From assembly GCA_016715995.1 (NCBI GenBank), contig JADJXF010000013.1:1-64000 (forward strand): a DNA stretch of 64,000 bases, in the 5' to 3' direction. Positions 1 to 8,879 of this stretch are shown piece after piece. This stretch comes from Flavobacteriales bacterium (GTDB lineage: Bacteria > Bacteroidota > Bacteroidia > Flavobacteriales_F > PHOS-HE28). A program made the translations under genes and the position numbers. The notes beneath the pieces are model-generated. The model was not told the DNA's origin and ran no database searches. It worked only from the letters and a program-made list of their open reading frames with translations. How positions within the stretch are numbered: position 1 is the first letter of the stretch; each line of letters opens with the position of its first letter.

Positions 1-1254
1 CTGGTGCCGCATGCCCTCGTTCGTGCGCAGCACCACGAAGCACGTCTCGCTCGCGATGCCGACCGGGTCGACGAGGAAGGTGTATTCGCCCGCATCAACG
101 AAGCCCCGCATCAACTCGGCGACCGTTTCGCCTTTCGCTGATAGCACCTTCAACTCGGCGATGGTCGTGCGCCCCAGCGCCAACCGCACTGTGAAAGGAC
201 CCCCAGCGGGGTTCGGCGTGACGGCGAGTCCGTGGTACTCCATGCGGTCGATTGGCTCGGGAATGCGCGTGGTATTGTCTGCTTGATATTTATAGATGCG
301 CGCACCGCTGAGGTATCCGATTGTCTCGCTCACCTTGATGAAACGGTTGTGGCTGCTGCCGAACGAGGTGGACTGCCAGCTTTCCCCGCCGTCGCTCGTC
401 TCCCAAAGCACTTCATCCCCGCCGACCCAACCGTGGTCCGCGTTCATGAAGCCGACCGCCTCCACATAGGTGTAATCATCGCTGATGGTGACCATCTCCC
501 AGCTCAGGCCGCCATTGGTGCTGCGGAGCATGCGGGTGTCGTCGTTCACGGGCTCGCTGTAGATGCTGGCGTAGTATCGCTGATCATCGAGGCGCTGGAT
601 CTTCCATACGATATCCGAAAGGGCGAGCGTGCTGCATACCGTGGTCCACGAGGCACCGCCATCGGTGGTTCGCAGGATGACACCGCCTGCGCTGGGCGGA
701 TTGGCGGCGCCGGTGACGAACCCGACCTCGGCCGAGAGGAAGAACACATCCACCAAGCGTGAGGCATGGGCGCTCATGTCGATATAGGACCAGCTGGCGC
801 CTCCGTTGGTGCTCTTGATGACGAATGCGGGACCCGACCAGATACCGCACCCATAAATCGTGTTCGCGTCTGCGGCTGCCAGACCGCAGATGCCCGTCGG
901 AGGCTGCGCGATGCTCGAGGTGATGTCAGACCAGTTCTGCCCGCCGTTCAAGGTGCGGTACAGCTTGCCGTTCAGCGCCCCTGCGAATCCCTTGTTCGCG
1001 TCCACGAACTCGATGCTGCGCAGGTAGTGCGGCGTGCTGAGTTGCAGCGACCACGATTCGCCGCCATCCGTGGTCTTGTAGATCCAGCCGCTCGGCCCCC
1101 CGGCCGCCCATCCCACCAGTTCGTTGACGAAGGAGATGTCGTCATAGCGACCCGCATCCGGAATGCTGGTGACGGACCAGCCGGTTTGCGCCCTCAGGGA
1201 GGTGGTGCTGGCGCATGCGACGAAGAGCAGGAAGATGGCGCGGAGGAGTGGCAT
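1..1254 (-). CDS. T9SS-secreted YCF48/BNR-repeat protein (3' end cut by window)
   Basis: Reading back from an ATG at 1254 the frame stays open to the window edge (418 codons, no stop). It starts with a signal peptide (residues about 1-22, cleaved after SLRAQ). A row of BNR/YCF48-type beta-propeller repeats follows, seen as recurrent TTDGGxSW, TLNGGQNW, STNGGASW and TSDGGESW motifs about 45-60 residues apart. The last part visible (from about residue 345, VTPNPAGGPFTVRL) is the beginning of a type IX secretion sorting domain, so only a few residues are probably missing. The product is expected to be exported through T9SS and attached to or released from the surface; its ligand is unknown. It is transcribed divergently from the methyltransferase. 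Family assignment is firm, biological role is not. Confidence 0.85.
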   Translation of the reverse strand, partial: MPLLRAIFLLFVACASTTSLRAQTGWSVTSIPDAGRYDDISFVNELVGWAAGGPSGWIYKTTDGGESWSLQLSTPHYLRSIEFVDANKGFAGALNGKLYRTLNGGQNWSDITSSIAQPPTGICGLAAADANTIYGCGIWSGPAFVIKSTNGGASWSYIDMSAHASRLVDVFFLSAEVGFVTGAANPPSAGGVILRTTDGGASWTTVCSTLALSDIVWKIQRLDDQRYYASIYSEPVNDDTRMLRSTNGGLSWEMVTISDDYTYVEAVGFMNADHGWVGGDEVLWETSDGGESWQSTSFGSSHNRFIKVSETIGYLSGARIYKYQADNTTRIPEPIDRMEYHGLAVTPNPAGGPFTVRLALGRTTIAELKVLSAKGETVAELMRGFVDAGEYTFLVDPVGIASETCFVVLRTNEGMRHQ

Positions 1255-1276
1255 CGTATGCGGCGAAGACGGAGGC

Positions 1277-1284
1277 CGAATGTA
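1277..1284 (-). promoter_or_regulatory. -7 box TACATTCG for the YCF48-like protein
   Basis: On the minus strand TACATTCG differs by one base from the Bacteroidota -7 consensus TAnnTTTG and lies 22 bases before the ATG at 1254. No clear -33 TTG at the usual spacing. Weak on its own; supported by the same motif at many other starts in the window. Confidence 0.35.
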
Positions 1285-1447
1285 CCGTTGCCAACGATCG
1301 GCCGTGGAAAGCGGCGGCCTCCATCGCGCCGCGCGCGGAGGACACCCCGATACCTTGCCTTCATACGACCAACCCGCTGCCGCTATTGCACCATTCTCCG
1401 GCCCCTTCCACACCTGGCGCAAGCGCGATGGCACAACACGCTGACGC

Positions 1448-2194
1448 ATGAACGAGCGCGATTGGGACAAGGTGGCCGACAGCTTCGAGGAGGAGATATT
1501 CAACGTACCGGCGAATGATTCGCGGGGCATCATCCGCAACTGGCTCGATAGCCTGGCGACGGACGAAGCCGAGGCCACGGATCTCGGTTGCGGCGTCGGA
1601 CGCACCCTGCCACTGCTGGCTGACCGGTTCAGGCACGTGTTCGCCGTGGACGTGAGCAGCCAATGCCTCGAGGTCGCTGCGAAGGCCAATCCTGGTCGCT
1701 CGAACATCACATACGTTCACGCCGACCTGAGCAAGGACCGGAACAGCTACCCCGCCACCGACGTGGTGCTGTGCATCAACACCCTGCTCAACGCGGCGCT
1801 TGAAGTGCGGGAGCCGTTGGTGGACCGCACCTGCCGCAGCGTGAAGAAAGGAGGGCACCTGTTGCTGGTGGTGCCATCGCTCAATTCGACCCTGCTCACT
1901 GCCTATCGGCATCTGCAGTGGAACCTGCGGGATGGAATGGATGCCCGCGAGGCTCAACGGGCGGCAGCGCTCAATGGAAAGGGACTCGAGCACGGCATCG
2001 TCCACATCGACGGGGTGCCAACCAAGCATTACCTCCGCGAAGAGTTGGAGGCCATGCTCACCGACCGGGGCTTCGGCGTGCTGGAGATTGAGAAAATCGA
2101 GTACCCCTGGACCACTGAGTTCGCCGAGCCTCCGCGCTGGATGAAATCGCCCTACCCGTGGGACTGGTTCGTGGCCGCCCGAAGGACCAAATAG
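1448..2194 (+). CDS. class I SAM-dependent methyltransferase
   Basis: A 248-residue cytosolic protein with the Rossmann methyltransferase signature: motif I DLGCGVGRT near residue 46, the acidic end of strand beta2 (VFAVDVSSQCLEVA), and a motif III-like stretch (TDVVLCINTLLNAA). The fold is a methyltransferase_11/25-type domain; the substrate cannot be read from the sequence. It is followed after 180 bases by the YceD-rpmF-plsX block but probably does not belong to that operon, because a -7 box precedes YceD. The alternative of a quinone- or antibiotic-type methyltransferase cannot be decided. Confidence 0.8.
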   Translation: MNERDWDKVADSFEEEIFNVPANDSRGIIRNWLDSLATDEAEATDLGCGVGRTLPLLADRFRHVFAVDVSSQCLEVAAKANPGRSNITYVHADLSKDRNSYPATDVVLCINTLLNAALEVREPLVDRTCRSVKKGGHLLLVVPSLNSTLLTAYRHLQWNLRDGMDAREAQRAAALNGKGLEHGIVHIDGVPTKHYLREELEAMLTDRGFGVLEIEKIEYPWTTEFAEPPRWMKSPYPWDWFVAARRTK

Positions 2195-2351
2195 CCTTAG
2201 GAGCCGTAATTGGCAGACAGACAGCAGAATAAGCGAATCCAGAACCACCCGCTTCATGGCGAAGAGGCGGGATGCACCGAGGACGGACTTCCTGCAACGC
2301 CCAAGTCGCTGACCCTGCCATCTGTACCCCTGTCCGCATGGGTCCAGCGCC

Positions 2352-2359
2352 TACATTTG
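2352..2359 (+). promoter_or_regulatory. -7 box TACATTTG before YceD
   Basis: A perfect TAnnTTTG match lies 18 bases before the GTG at 2378. If used, transcription starts downstream of the upstream ATG at 2210, which argues that the longer reading frame from 2210 is not the true protein start. Confidence 0.5.
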
Positions 2360-2377
2360 CCGTCCACTTTTTCGAGG

Positions 2378-2905
2378 GTGGGCCTGCATTTGGAAGCGCT
2401 TCAGGAACATACCATTCCCTTCACAGGTCTGAAGGACGGCCAGCATGAATTCCGGTTTGAGCTGGGAGTGCCATTCTTTGAGGCTGCAGGTGAGGAGGAG
2501 TTCGAAGGAGGGGAGGTGACTGTGACGGTGATACTGGAAAAGACACCGACGTTGCTGGTGGCCCATATGCAAGCCGAAGGACCGGTGAGCGTGCGCTGCG
2601 ACCACTGCAACGCGCCCATGGACCTCTTGCTGAAAGGTGACCAGCGGCAGATTTTCCAACTGCACGGAGAGCCCGCGCAGGATGATGACGAACTCGTGAC
2701 CCTGGACCCAAAGGCCCACAGCATTAACCTGACGCACTACCTCTACGAATGCCTGCGCTTGGCGCTTCCGGCCCGGCACGTTCACTCGCCCGGCCAGTGC
2801 GATCCGGAGGTGGATGCCGCGCTGGGCCGCCTCGCCTCTGACCATGAACCCGTGCCCGACCCGCGTTGGGCCGCCCTGCAACAACTGAAGACCAAGCGGC
2901 CTTGA
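2378..2905 (+). CDS. YceD/DUF177 family protein (large-subunit ribosome accumulation factor)
   Basis: The conserved YceD core begins at LEALQEHTIPFTGLKDGQHEF, as is usual for Bacteroidota members of about 175 residues. A CDHC metal-type motif and an acidic EDDE-like loop (PAQDDDELVTL) follow in mid-protein, and the C-terminal LPARHVHSPGQCD segment is typical. The frame is open further up, to an ATG at 2210, but the extra 56 residues are low-complexity and a perfect -7 box lies inside them, so I place the start at GTG 2378 (TTG 2390 is also possible). The gene sits 19 bases before rpmF, the classic yceD-rpmF pairing. In E. coli YceD is needed for normal 23S rRNA accumulation. Confidence 0.85.
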   Translation: MGLHLEALQEHTIPFTGLKDGQHEFRFELGVPFFEAAGEEEFEGGEVTVTVILEKTPTLLVAHMQAEGPVSVRCDHCNAPMDLLLKGDQRQIFQLHGEPAQDDDELVTLDPKAHSINLTHYLYECLRLALPARHVHSPGQCDPEVDAALGRLASDHEPVPDPRWAALQQLKTKRP

Positions 2906-2924
2906 GCCACAACTCCCTGCTGTC

Positions 2925-3116
2925 ATGCCAAATCCGAAACGCCGATTTTCAAAGACCCGCACCGCAAGCCGCCGCAGCACCAAGAAGGCCGCTGCTCCTA
3001 CGCTGAGCGTCGATAGCACCACGGGAGCCACGCACCTGCGCCACAGGGCGCACAAGGAGGGCGACAAGCTCTTCTACAAGGGTCGCGTGGTGGTCGATAA
3101 GACTGCGGCCGAATAG
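2925..3116 (+). CDS. rpmF: 50S ribosomal protein L32
   Basis: A 63-residue basic protein starting MPNPKRRFSKTRTASRR, the hallmark L32 N-terminus, with the conserved APTLS..TG..HLRHRAH core. It contains no cysteine, so it is the C-minus, zinc-independent form. It lies between YceD and plsX with gaps under 30 bases, the standard order linking ribosome assembly to phospholipid synthesis. Confidence 0.96.
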   Translation: MPNPKRRFSKTRTASRRSTKKAAAPTLSVDSTTGATHLRHRAHKEGDKLFYKGRVVVDKTAAE

Positions 3117-3142
3117 GGCCAACGCTCCCCGCTCCAGCCTCC

Positions 3143-4081
3143 ATGAGGATCGGTGTGGACATTATGGGCAGCGACCACGGACCGGTCGTTCCCATTCGTG
3201 CTGCCGTGATGGCGGCCAAGGAGCTGCCTGTGGATGCGCGCCTCGTGCTCATCGGCGATGCCGACGCGATCGGCACGGGCATCGCGGCCGAAGGAGGCGA
3301 CCCTGCTGCATTCGACATTGTTGGGAGCCAGGACGACATCACCTTTCAGGATAATCCGACGCGAGCACTGCAGGCCAAGCCTCAGAGCAGCATCAGCATC
3401 GGCTTCCAACTGCTCAAGGAAGGGAGGCTCGACGCGTTCGCCAGCACTGGCAACACGGGCGCCATGCTCGTGGGCAGCATCTTCAGCGTGAAGCCGATTC
3501 CCGGCGTCATCCGCCCGTGCATCCCCAGCGTGGTGCCCAAGGAGAACGGCAACTACGGTATCCTGGTGGACGTGGGCGCCAACGCCGATTGCAAGGCCGA
3601 TGTGCTCGCGCAATTCGGCCTGCTGGGCGCCATGCTCGCCCAGCATGTGTATCACATCTCCGATCCCAAGGTGGGTCTGCTCAACATCGGTGAAGAAGAG
3701 AAGAAAGGCGACCTTTTACGGCAGGCGGCCTTTGAACTGATGCGCGACCAGCAGCAGTACAACTTCATCGGCAACGTGGAAGGGCGCGACCTCTTCAACG
3801 ACAAGGCCGATGTGTACGTGACCGACGGCTTCACTGGCAATGTGGTGCTGAAGGCCGTGGAGGCCTTCCACGACCTATTGGAGCAACGGGGGGTCCACGA
3901 GCCGTTCTTCGACCGCTTCAACTATGAGAACTACGGCGGACTGCCTGTGCTGGGGGTGAACGGCAACGTCATCATCGGTCACGGCATCAGTAATGATGTC
4001 ACCATCAAGAACATGATCCTGTTCACGCGCGAGGTGGTGCAGAGCAAGCTCAACGACCGCATCCGCGAAGCGCTCATCTGA
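3143..4081 (+). CDS. plsX: phosphate acyltransferase PlsX
   Basis: A 312-residue protein that converts acyl-ACP plus phosphate to acyl phosphate, the first step of PlsX/PlsY phospholipid synthesis at the membrane. Diagnostic segments are [14 protein letters not shown] at the N-terminus, the [14 protein letters not shown] loop near residue 110, [10 protein letters not shown], and [17 protein letters not shown] in the C-terminal third. The stop overlaps the fabH start (TGATG), so the two are translationally coupled. Confidence 0.97.
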   Translation: MRIGVDIMGSDHGPVVPIRAAVMAAKELPVDARLVLIGDADAIGTGIAAEGGDPAAFDIVGSQDDITFQDNPTRALQAKPQSSISIGFQLLKEGRLDAFASTGNTGAMLVGSIFSVKPIPGVIRPCIPSVVPKENGNYGILVDVGANADCKADVLAQFGLLGAMLAQHVYHISDPKVGLLNIGEEEKKGDLLRQAAFELMRDQQQYNFIGNVEGRDLFNDKADVYVTDGFTGNVVLKAVEAFHDLLEQRGVHEPFFDRFNYENYGGLPVLGVNGNVIIGHGISNDVTIKNMILFTREVVQSKLNDRIREALI

Positions 4082-5073
4082 TGCGAACCACCGCCGCCAT
4101 CACCGCCGTTCACGGCTACCTGCCGGAGTACCGCCTCACGAATCAGGTGCTGGAGACGATGGTGGACACCAACGACGCGTGGATCACCGAGCGCACCGGC
4201 ATCAAGGAGCGGCGCATCCTCACCGGCAAGGACCAGGGCCTGTCGGTCATGGCCGCCGAAGCGGTGAAAGGCCTGTTGAAGAAACGCGGCATCGGCCCGG
4301 AGGAGATTGATTTGATGATTGTTGCGACGGTGACACCGGACCGCGTGTTCCCGGCCACGGCCAATATCGTCTGCGACGCCGTCGGCGCGAAGAACGCCTG
4401 GGGCTTCGACCTCATGGCCGCGTGCAGCGGATTCCTCTACGCCCTCACCACCGGCGCGCAATTCGTGGAGAGCGGCAGGCATAAGAAGGTGGTGGTGGTG
4501 GGCGGAGACAAGATGAGCAGCATCGTGGATTATGAGGACCGGTCAACCTGCATCATCTTCGGGGATGGCTGCGGCGCCGTGTTGCTGGAGCCCACCACGG
4601 AAGGCGTCGGCATCCTGGACAGCATCCTGCGCAGCGATGGCAGCGGTTGCCAGTTCCTGCACCAGAAGGCCGGCGGCAGCATGCGCCCCAGCACAGAGCG
4701 AAGCGTGGAACGTAAGGAGCATTACATCTACCAGGAAGGCAAGGCCGTTTTCAAGTTCGCCGTGACCAATATGGCCGACGTGAGCGCGGAGATCATGGAG
4801 AAGAACGGGTTGAAGGCAGAGGATGTGGCGTGGCTGGTGCCGCACCAGGCGAACAAGCGCATCATCGATGCCACCGCGCACCGCATGGGCCTCGACGATA
4901 GCAAGGTGATGGTGAACATAGAGAAGTACGGCAACACCACCAGCGGGACTCTTCCGCTCTGCCTGTGGGAATGGGAGCCGCGCCTGAAGAAGGGCGACAA
5001 CATCATCCTCAGCGCCTTCGGTGGCGGTTTCACCTGGGGCGCCATTTGGCTGAAATGGGCCTACAATAGCTGA
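4081..5073 (+). CDS. fabH: 3-oxoacyl-ACP synthase III (FabH)
   Basis: A 330-residue condensing enzyme that joins acetyl-CoA and malonyl-ACP to start fatty-acid synthesis. The catalytic triad is visible: Cys115 in [11 protein letters not shown], His in VPHQANKRI and Asn in [12 protein letters not shown]. The glycine-rich [16 protein letters not shown] is the typical C-terminus. It overlaps plsX by one base, and accB follows 40 bases later behind its own -7 box. Confidence 0.97.
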   Translation: MRTTAAITAVHGYLPEYRLTNQVLETMVDTNDAWITERTGIKERRILTGKDQGLSVMAAEAVKGLLKKRGIGPEEIDLMIVATVTPDRVFPATANIVCDAVGAKNAWGFDLMAACSGFLYALTTGAQFVESGRHKKVVVVGGDKMSSIVDYEDRSTCIIFGDGCGAVLLEPTTEGVGILDSILRSDGSGCQFLHQKAGGSMRPSTERSVERKEHYIYQEGKAVFKFAVTNMADVSAEIMEKNGLKAEDVAWLVPHQANKRIIDATAHRMGLDDSKVMVNIEKYGNTTSGTLPLCLWEWEPRLKKGDNIILSAFGGGFTWGAIWLKWAYNS

Positions 5074-5087
5074 ACCATCGACTTACC

Positions 5088-5095
5088 TACCTTGG
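5088..5095 (+). promoter_or_regulatory. -7 box TACCTTGG before accB
   Basis: This is the recurrent local variant of the Bacteroidota -7 box, 18 bases before the accB ATG. It suggests that accB-accC can be transcribed separately from plsX-fabH. No good -33 element is seen. Confidence 0.4.
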
Positions 5096-5113
5096 CCGTG
5101 CAAGCCAGGGACA

Positions 5114-5605
5114 ATGAGCGAACCGATGAACCTTACACAGATTCAGGACCTGATCAAGTTCGTTGCCAAGAGCGGCGTGAGCGAGGTGGAGATCGAGCAG
5201 AAGGACTTCAAGATCACCATCAAGACGCCCGCTGGCAAGAAGGAGGTGCAGGTGATCGCTGCACCTATGGCCGCAGCCGCGACTTCCGCATTGCCCACAG
5301 TGGCACCGGCTGCCGCCCCTGCATCGGCTCCTGCTCCTGCGGCAGCGCCCGCCGCAGAAAGCAAGTATGTCACCATCAAGGCGCCCATGATCGGCACCTT
5401 TTATCGCGCGGCCGGACCCGGAAAGCCCGTGTTCGTGAACGTGGGCGACGAGGTGAAGCCCGGCAAGACCATCTGCATCATCGAAGCCATGAAGCTCTTT
5501 AACGAGATCGAGAGCGAGGTGGCGGGTAAGATCGTGAAGGTGCTGGTGGACGATGCCAAGCCGGTGGAGTACGACCAGCCGTTGTTCTTGGTGGACCCTG
5601 CGTAG
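5114..5605 (+). CDS. accB: acetyl-CoA carboxylase biotin carboxyl carrier protein
   Basis: A 163-residue BCCP. The N-terminal helical region (NLTQIQDLIKFVAKSGVSEVEIEQKDFKI) is followed by an Ala/Pro-rich linker at about residues 52-88 and a C-terminal biotinyl domain with the modified lysine in IEAMKLFNEIE. It carries CO2 between biotin carboxylase and carboxyltransferase. An in-frame ATG at 5126 is an alternative start. accC follows, but the gap is filled by an inverted-repeat element. Confidence 0.96.
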   Translation: MSEPMNLTQIQDLIKFVAKSGVSEVEIEQKDFKITIKTPAGKKEVQVIAAPMAAAATSALPTVAPAAAPASAPAPAAAPAAESKYVTIKAPMIGTFYRAAGPGKPVFVNVGDEVKPGKTICIIEAMKLFNEIESEVAGKIVKVLVDDAKPVEYDQPLFLVDPA

Positions 5606-5608
5606 TTT

Positions 5609-5710
5609 CCGCAGGGACGCGGAGACGCAGAGAAATCCAATCATGCTCGCATGAAGCAGCCGCGCCGTAGAATGATAAAAGCATTCTCTGCGCCTATGCG
5701 CCTCTGCGGC
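5609..5710. repeat. inverted-repeat element, CGCAGAG type, between accB and accC
   Basis: The left arm 5609-5634 and the reverse complement of the right arm 5681-5710 agree at about 21 of 26 positions. Both are built from CGC(A/G)GAG-like units of 8-9 bases and end in CGCAGAGAA. The arms enclose about 46 bases, which include a small ATGC-TC-GCAT palindrome. The element starts 3 bases after the accB stop and ends 14 bases before the accC start, filling the intergenic gap. It has the same arm sequence as the repeats around the GxxExxY gene at 39556-40000 but no gene inside. Confidence 0.8.
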
Positions 5711-5724
5711 AAATCACCCCGCTG

Positions 5725-7068
5725 ATGTTCAAGAAGATCCTCATAGCCAACCGCGGCGAGATCGCCCTGCGCGTGATCCGCACCTGCCGGGAAATGGGCA
5801 TCAAGACGGTGGCCGTCTATTCCACCGCGGATAAGGAGAGCCTGCATGTGCGGTTCGCCGATGAGGCCGTATGCATTGGCCCGCCACCGAGCAAGGAGAG
5901 CTACTTGAACATGGTACGGATCATCGCTGCGGCGGAGATCACCAATGCCGATGCGATACACCCCGGGTACGGATTCCTGAGCGAGAACGCCAAGTTCAGC
6001 AAGCTCTGCCAGCAGCATAACATCAAGTTCATCGGCGCCACACCGGAGCAGATCGAGGCCATGGGCGACAAGGCAACGGCCAAGGCCACGATGATCGCGG
6101 CCGGGGTGCCCGTTGTTCCGGGCACGGAAGGGCTGGTGACGGACATCGCCGTCGCGAAGAAGGAAGCGAAGAAGATCGGCTACCCGGTGATCCTGAAAGC
6201 AACCGCCGGCGGTGGCGGAAAAGGCATGCGCCTGGTGTGGAAGGAGGATGAGTTCCAAGAGGCATTCGAGAAGGCGAGCCAGGAGGCGGGCGCCGCCTTT
6301 GGCAACCCGGGCATGTACATGGAGAAGTACATCCTGGAGCCGCGCCACATCGAGATCCAGATCGCCGGCGACCAGTACGGCACCTTCTGCCACATGAGCG
6401 AGCGCGACTGCTCCATTCAGCGCCGCCACCAGAAGCTCGTGGAGGAGACGCCCTCTCCCTTCATGACCAAGGCGCTGCGCAAGAAGATGGGAGAGGCCGC
6501 CATCAAGGCCGCTGCCAGCGTGAACTACGAGGGCGTGGGCACCGTGGAGTTCCTGGTGGACAAGGACCGGCACTTCTACTTCATGGAGATGAACACGCGG
6601 ATCCAGGTGGAGCACACGATCACCGAAGAGGTGATCGACTACGACCTGATCCGCGAGCAGATCAAGATCGCCGCAGGCATCCCCATCAGCGGCCTCAACT
6701 ACGAGCCCACCCGCCACAGCATCCAGTGCCGCATCAATGCGGAGGATCCCTTCAACAACTTCCGTCCCACGCCTGGCAAGATCACCAGCTACCACAGCCC
6801 CGGTGGCCACGGCGTGCGCGTGGATACGCACGTGTACGCTGGCTACACCATCCCGCCGAACTACGACAGCATGATCGGCAAACTGATCGTGAGCGCGCAG
6901 ACGCGCGAGGAGGCCCTGACCAAGATGGAGCGCGCGCTGAGCGAATACGTGATCGAAGGCGTGCACACCACCATCCCCTTCCACCTGCAGCTGATGCAGA
7001 ATGAGCAGTTCCGCGCGGGCAACTTCACCACCAAGTTCCTCGAGGACTTCGTGATCAAGAAGCCCTAG
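5725..7068 (+). CDS. accC: acetyl-CoA carboxylase biotin carboxylase subunit
   Basis: A 447-residue biotin carboxylase. It contains the N-terminal [19 protein letters not shown], the ATP-grasp glycine loop [14 protein letters not shown] near residue 160, [17 protein letters not shown], and the C-terminal [12 protein letters not shown] motif. It carboxylates the biotin on AccB using ATP and bicarbonate. Length is normal for the family. A CGCAGAG-type repeat follows the stop directly. Confidence 0.97.
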   Translation: MFKKILIANRGEIALRVIRTCREMGIKTVAVYSTADKESLHVRFADEAVCIGPPPSKESYLNMVRIIAAAEITNADAIHPGYGFLSENAKFSKLCQQHNIKFIGATPEQIEAMGDKATAKATMIAAGVPVVPGTEGLVTDIAVAKKEAKKIGYPVILKATAGGGGKGMRLVWKEDEFQEAFEKASQEAGAAFGNPGMYMEKYILEPRHIEIQIAGDQYGTFCHMSERDCSIQRRHQKLVEETPSPFMTKALRKKMGEAAIKAAASVNYEGVGTVEFLVDKDRHFYFMEMNTRIQVEHTITEEVIDYDLIREQIKIAAGIPISGLNYEPTRHSIQCRINAEDPFNNFRPTPGKITSYHSPGGHGVRVDTHVYAGYTIPPNYDSMIGKLIVSAQTREEALTKMERALSEYVIEGVHTTIPFHLQLMQNEQFRAGNFTTKFLEDFVIKKP

Positions 7069-7076
7069 GAGGTCTC

Positions 7077-7103
7077 ACGCAGAGGCGCAGAGGTCGCAGA
7101 GAA
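7077..7103 (+). repeat. single CGCAGAG-type repeat arm
   Basis: Three units in direct order (CGCAGAGG, CGCAGAGGT, CGCAGAGAA) lie between the accC stop and the ATG at 7104, which immediately follows the last unit. It is the same arm as in the element at 5609-5710, but no partner arm is present here. Confidence 0.75.
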
Positions 7104-8879
7104 ATGGTGCGCCGCTGGTCGCTCTTCACCACATGGGCCCTGTGCGTGCTGCTCCTGGCACTGCGCACCTCTCAGACCGCCAAGCAAGCGCTCTCGTGGG
7201 ATGTCTTCGGCTACTACCTCTACCTGCCCGCTACCGTCATTCATGACGACCCCGCGCTGAAGGACCGCGCGTGGCTGGATGAGGTGATGGCAAAGTACGA
7301 CCCCTCCTCCACACTATATCAACTGGTGGACGGTCCTGACGGGGCGCGGGTGATTAAGTACAGCAGCGGGATGGCGCTGGCCTACGCGCCGTGGTTCTTC
7401 ATTGCGCACTTGCTGGCCGAGCCGCTCGGCTATCCAGCGGATGGTTTCTCACCGCCGTACCAGTACGCCATCACCTACTGCATGCTTGCATGGGTGATGC
7501 TAGGGCTCTTCCTCTTCCGCCGCGCGCTGCTCCACTATTTCACCGATGGATGGACCGCCGCGCTCCTTGCGGTCATCGTGCTCGGCACCAACTTCCTGCA
7601 TCTGGCAGCACTCGACGGCACCTTGCTCACGCACCCCTTCCTCTTCACGCTCTACGCAGCGCTGCTACTGGCCACCATCCACTGGCACGAGCGGCCCACA
7701 TGGCAAGGTGCGGTCGCCATCGGTGCTGTCGCCGGTTGGATCGCGCTCGTGCGCCCTAGCGAAGGAGTTTGCATTCTCATCCCGCTGCTCTGGATGACCA
7801 GTGATGGCTTCGCGGCGAAATGGCGTATGGTGAGGAAGCACTGGAAGCAGATGCTCATGGCCGCGCCCGCCTTCGTGGTCATGACCTTCCCGCAGCTGCT
7901 CTATTGGAAAAGCGTCACAGGCCAATGGCTGTTCTATTCCTACGTGAATCCCGGCGAGGGCTTCGACTTCGCCACACCGCACACATGGGATTTCCTCTTC
8001 AGTTTCCGCAAGGGTTGGTTCGTGTACACGCCGCTCGCCCTGATGATGGTCGGTGGGCTTTACGTTCTCTGGCGGAAGCGCCGCAACCTGTTCTGGCCCA
8101 TCGCCGCCTTCCTCGTCCTCGACCTCTGGATTGTGAGCAGTTGGACCAACTGGTGGTACGCAGGCGGCAGCTACAGTGCGCGTAGCATGGTGCCAGCATA
8201 TGTGCTCTTGGCCTTGGCGCTGGGCTTTATGTCGCAGGGACTACCCGCACGATGGAGGAAACCGACCATTGCGGTGGTTGTGTTCCTCATCGCGCTGAAT
8301 CTCTTCCAGACCTGGCAATGGACTCAGGGGATCATCAGCAAGGACCGCATGACACGAGCTTATTACGCAGCCATCTTCGGCCGGACCTCGGTTCCAATAG
8401 GAGCGGAGCGATTACTTCTGGTCGATCGCCCCTTGACAGAGGAGGAGGCGCTACGCGATGAATCGGCCTATGTTGCGCGTCCGCTCTATTCCAATGGCTT
8501 CGATGACAGCGCGGACGGCGTGTTCACACTGACGAGCGAGAACGCGTTCACGCCCGGTCCGGATGTGCGGTTCAAGGAACTCACCGGGAAAGACCACGCC
8601 TGGCTGCGCATCAGTGCGCGATGGCGCGTGAAGGATGCGGAGGGCGGACCACCGGTGATTGTGGCCACCTTCCACCACAACGGCGAAACCTATAAGTACA
8701 AGACCCGTGCATGGACGACTTCAGCCGATTCCGAGAATGAATGGATTACGCTTTCGTTCGACTACATCACGCCCGAAGTGCGGTCGCGCGGGGACAACCT
8801 CAAAGTCTACATCTGGAACCAGCACGGCGGCACGCATCGCGTTGACGATCTGCGCGTGGAGGTGTTCGAGCCGCAGTGA
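7104..8879 (+). CDS. polytopic GT-C-type membrane protein with C-terminal beta-rich domain
   Basis: A 591-residue protein. Residues 1 to about 420 hold roughly ten to twelve hydrophobic helices; residues about 440-591 form a soluble, beta-rich, probably extracytoplasmic segment ending VYIWNQHGG...DDLRVEVFE. The first loop carries an aspartate (SWDVFGYYLYLP), where GT-C glycosyltransferases keep their catalytic acid. The N-terminal part is clearly related to the protein at 47703-49073 (shared GYYxYLP and KYxxGxAL segments), and the tail resembles those at 43176, 49780 and 51528. Lipid-linked sugar transfer is an inference from fold; substrate unknown. Confidence 0.7.
   Translation: MVRRWSLFTTWALCVLLLALRTSQTAKQALSWDVFGYYLYLPATVIHDDPALKDRAWLDEVMAKYDPSSTLYQLVDGPDGARVIKYSSGMALAYAPWFFIAHLLAEPLGYPADGFSPPYQYAITYCMLAWVMLGLFLFRRALLHYFTDGWTAALLAVIVLGTNFLHLAALDGTLLTHPFLFTLYAALLLATIHWHERPTWQGAVAIGAVAGWIALVRPSEGVCILIPLLWMTSDGFAAKWRMVRKHWKQMLMAAPAFVVMTFPQLLYWKSVTGQWLFYSYVNPGEGFDFATPHTWDFLFSFRKGWFVYTPLALMMVGGLYVLWRKRRNLFWPIAAFLVLDLWIVSSWTNWWYAGGSYSARSMVPAYVLLALALGFMSQGLPARWRKPTIAVVVFLIALNLFQTWQWTQGIISKDRMTRAYYAAIFGRTSVPIGAERLLLVDRPLTEEEALRDESAYVARPLYSNGFDDSADGVFTLTSENAFTPGPDVRFKELTGKDHAWLRISARWRVKDAEGGPPVIVATFHHNGETYKYKTRAWTTSADSENEWITLSFDYITPEVRSRGDNLKVYIWNQHGGTHRVDDLRVEVFEPQ

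Noticed and set aside
5641..6984. A 447-codon open frame antisense to accC
   Set aside because: It mirrors accC exactly, has a His/Asp/Val-rich composition typical of antisense frames in GC-rich genes, and shows no domain.
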